A stretch of DNA of 64,000 nt from Flaccisagitta enflata. Its lineage: Eukaryota; Chaetognatha; Sagittoidea; Aphragmophora. This document shows positions 62,946 to 64,000 of the stretch, one piece after another. The translations under genes were made by a program, and so were the position numbers. The stretch covers positions 24,366,001-24,430,000 of the forward strand of contig OZ231126.1 in assembly GCA_965153355.1 (NCBI GenBank). The letters are read 5' to 3'. Numbering within the stretch: the stretch's first letter is position 1; the number at the start of each line of letters is the position of its first letter. The notes beneath the pieces are model-generated. The model did no database searches, had not been told where the DNA came from, and saw only the letters and a list, made by a program, of their open reading frames with translations.

Positions 62946-63099
62946 GATACACCCCGACATAACGGACTTGAGACTAATGGATATTAGCTTATAACAGACG
63001 AGAAATCCTTTGTGTCATTTTGTTGTTTTTTGTTTTTTATTGGCAATGACGGAAATCCGTCTACAATTGATAGATGAAATTTGTCACGGGGTTCAACTG
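62943..63099. mobile_element. Family F, pogo-like MITE (diverged)
   Basis: ACAGATACACCCCGACATAA and GTCACGGGGTTCAACTG are the two ends, with TTATTGGCAATGACGGAAAT inside as in 5142-5319. Confidence 0.55.
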
Positions 63100-63380
63100 G
63101 ATCCCTCCTGAAACTCTTTCCTTTTTGCCTTGTTTTCTTTAGTCTTTATGTCAGTTCCTTTTCCCATTACATTTCAGTATAATCGAACTAATTAATCTTT
63201 TCACATTCAAGAATATTCCATTTTGATTATGTGTTCTTATGAATCTTACGCTCCGTGTTAACCCTTCACCGTCGAACATTTGACCGGCAACCGCTTCTGA
63301 AACGTTAGTTAAATCATGGGTTCTCCCTAACCTTATCAGCAACCAACCTCACCCCTGAATTTTCAGTCATATAGAAAGCC

Positions 63381-63455
63381 CCCTTGCCCCCTTGCCCCCT
63401 TGCCCCCTTGCCCCCTTGCCCCCTTACCCCCTTGCCCCCTTGCCCTCTTGCCCCA
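63381..63455. repeat. CCCCCTTGC 9-bp tandem repeat
   Basis: About eight units of CCCCCTTGC. The 9-bp period gives the same Pro-Leu-Ala-Pro-like pattern in one frame. Confidence 0.9.
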
Positions 63456-63581
63456 CAACCTAGCAGCCTCCTTCCTCCTCACCATATCTCCAAATGTCGC
63501 CCTCGACTATCGTCATCTTTCAGCAGCCGTCAGCAGCATCAGAACAAATCCAGGAGATTCGTGCCAGGAAATATATGAGAA

Positions 63582-63687
<106 letters not shown>

Positions 63688-63870
63688 AAAGTCCATGAGA
63701 AATCGGAGCGTTTATTTCCACATCCTTCATCCGTTTAGTTCAGTCCTTACTCTTTTTCTATTTTTGTACGATGCCTTGAAGCCCTGTGTTAGCCAAGAGA
63801 GAGAGAGAAGTGAGTGAGTGAAAGGCAGCGTATAAACTTTATAGCGTCAATCGTATCCGGGTGAAGCCTA

Positions 63871-64000
63871 AACAAGGCCGTATGAAAGGCAATCCTAGTC
63901 GCGGGAGGGTGGTAAGCCTATGACTCATAGGCTATGAGGCACTTGGGCAGGAGCAGTTACACAAAAAACGCGTATAATCAAGGAATGTGATGACTGACCA
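63871..64000 (+). mobile_element. HP-A element running off the window
   Basis: AACAAGGCCGTATGAAAGGC, TAGTCGCGGGAGGGTGG and GGCAGGAGCAGTTACACAAA match HP-A. An inserted GCCTATGACTCATAGGC palindrome is specific to this copy. The 3' end is outside the window. Confidence 0.65.

Overview
This is a stretch of an animal (bilaterian) nuclear genome. The key evidence is a Hox homeobox on the + strand (38644-38812 plus 39366-39612) with GT-AG splice sites. Other evidence: exons are tiny and far apart, polyadenylation signals follow the Hox stop codon, and most of the rest is simple-sequence DNA and non-autonomous mobile elements. The homeodomain is of the central Antp/Lox5/ftz type, which fits a protostome-like invertebrate, but I cannot name the species. 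A run of 10 N at 32546-32555 marks a scaffold gap.

Genes. (1) The Hox gene: 52 homeodomain codons, a 553-bp intron inside codon 52, then the end of the homeodomain and a short Pro/His/Asn/Gln-rich C-terminus. I found no exon with a YPWM-type hexapeptide upstream. (2) Two + strand segments resembling a drug/metabolite (EamA, SLC35G-like) transporter, at about 59232-59441 and 61864-62064. They lie on either side of a 1.6-kb repeat-expanded element and do not join into a whole gene. (3) A 111-codon ORF of unknown function at 19751-20086, with a basic ORF downstream. (4) A minus-strand candidate exon with a long poly-Asn run at 43417-43665. Nearly every other long ORF is a microsatellite read as protein.

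Repeats. I use working names. HP-A is a short dispersed element that starts AACAAGGCC and ends in a hairpin (AGTCGCG..CGCGACT) followed by AAAAA. It has a GACC/GACG microsatellite inside and a 5' copy of the hairpin arm. HP-A2 shares these ends but carries an inner minisatellite of the TGACTTAAAA or TAATTACCTA kind. HP-A' is a variant with a different hairpin arm that has changed in step at both ends. FB-B is a larger element with asymmetric ends (TAGTCGCAAAAGCG at one end; GGCCCC-loop-GGGGCC then GCTGCCCAAAA at the other) and a 20-21-bp minisatellite core. Both plans resemble Helentron-type non-autonomous elements, which is inference. Other families are C (long inverted arms), D (long inverted arms), E (short TIRs with poly-T), F (pogo-like, TA target sites), G+H (tandem unit plus single-copy part, at two loci) and J.

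Layout. 0-3.2 kb: four FB-B elements head to tail. 3.2-17 kb: microsatellites, one F element, nested FB-B, C and A2 remnants. 17-24.5 kb: HP-A/FB-B composites, a ~350-bp satellite array with an FB-B inside it, the 111-codon ORF and element D. 24.5-32.5 kb: HP-A fragments, the G-H locus, a cluster of GGTCA motifs. 32.5-38.6 kb: pyrimidine tracts and AG/CT arrays. 38.6-39.8 kb: the Hox exons. 39.8-49.4 kb: mostly unique AT-rich DNA with element E, the poly-Asn exon candidate and a 0.4-kb TTC array. 49.4-53.9 kb: a tandem triplication, then G-H interrupted by an HP-A2, then an FB-B between 173-bp direct repeats. 54-64 kb: minisatellites, a second copy of that FB-B, two HP-A2 elements and the transporter segments.

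Nothing shows the genes working together as a system. The most distinctive features are the intron-split homeobox and the two hairpin-ended repeat families.
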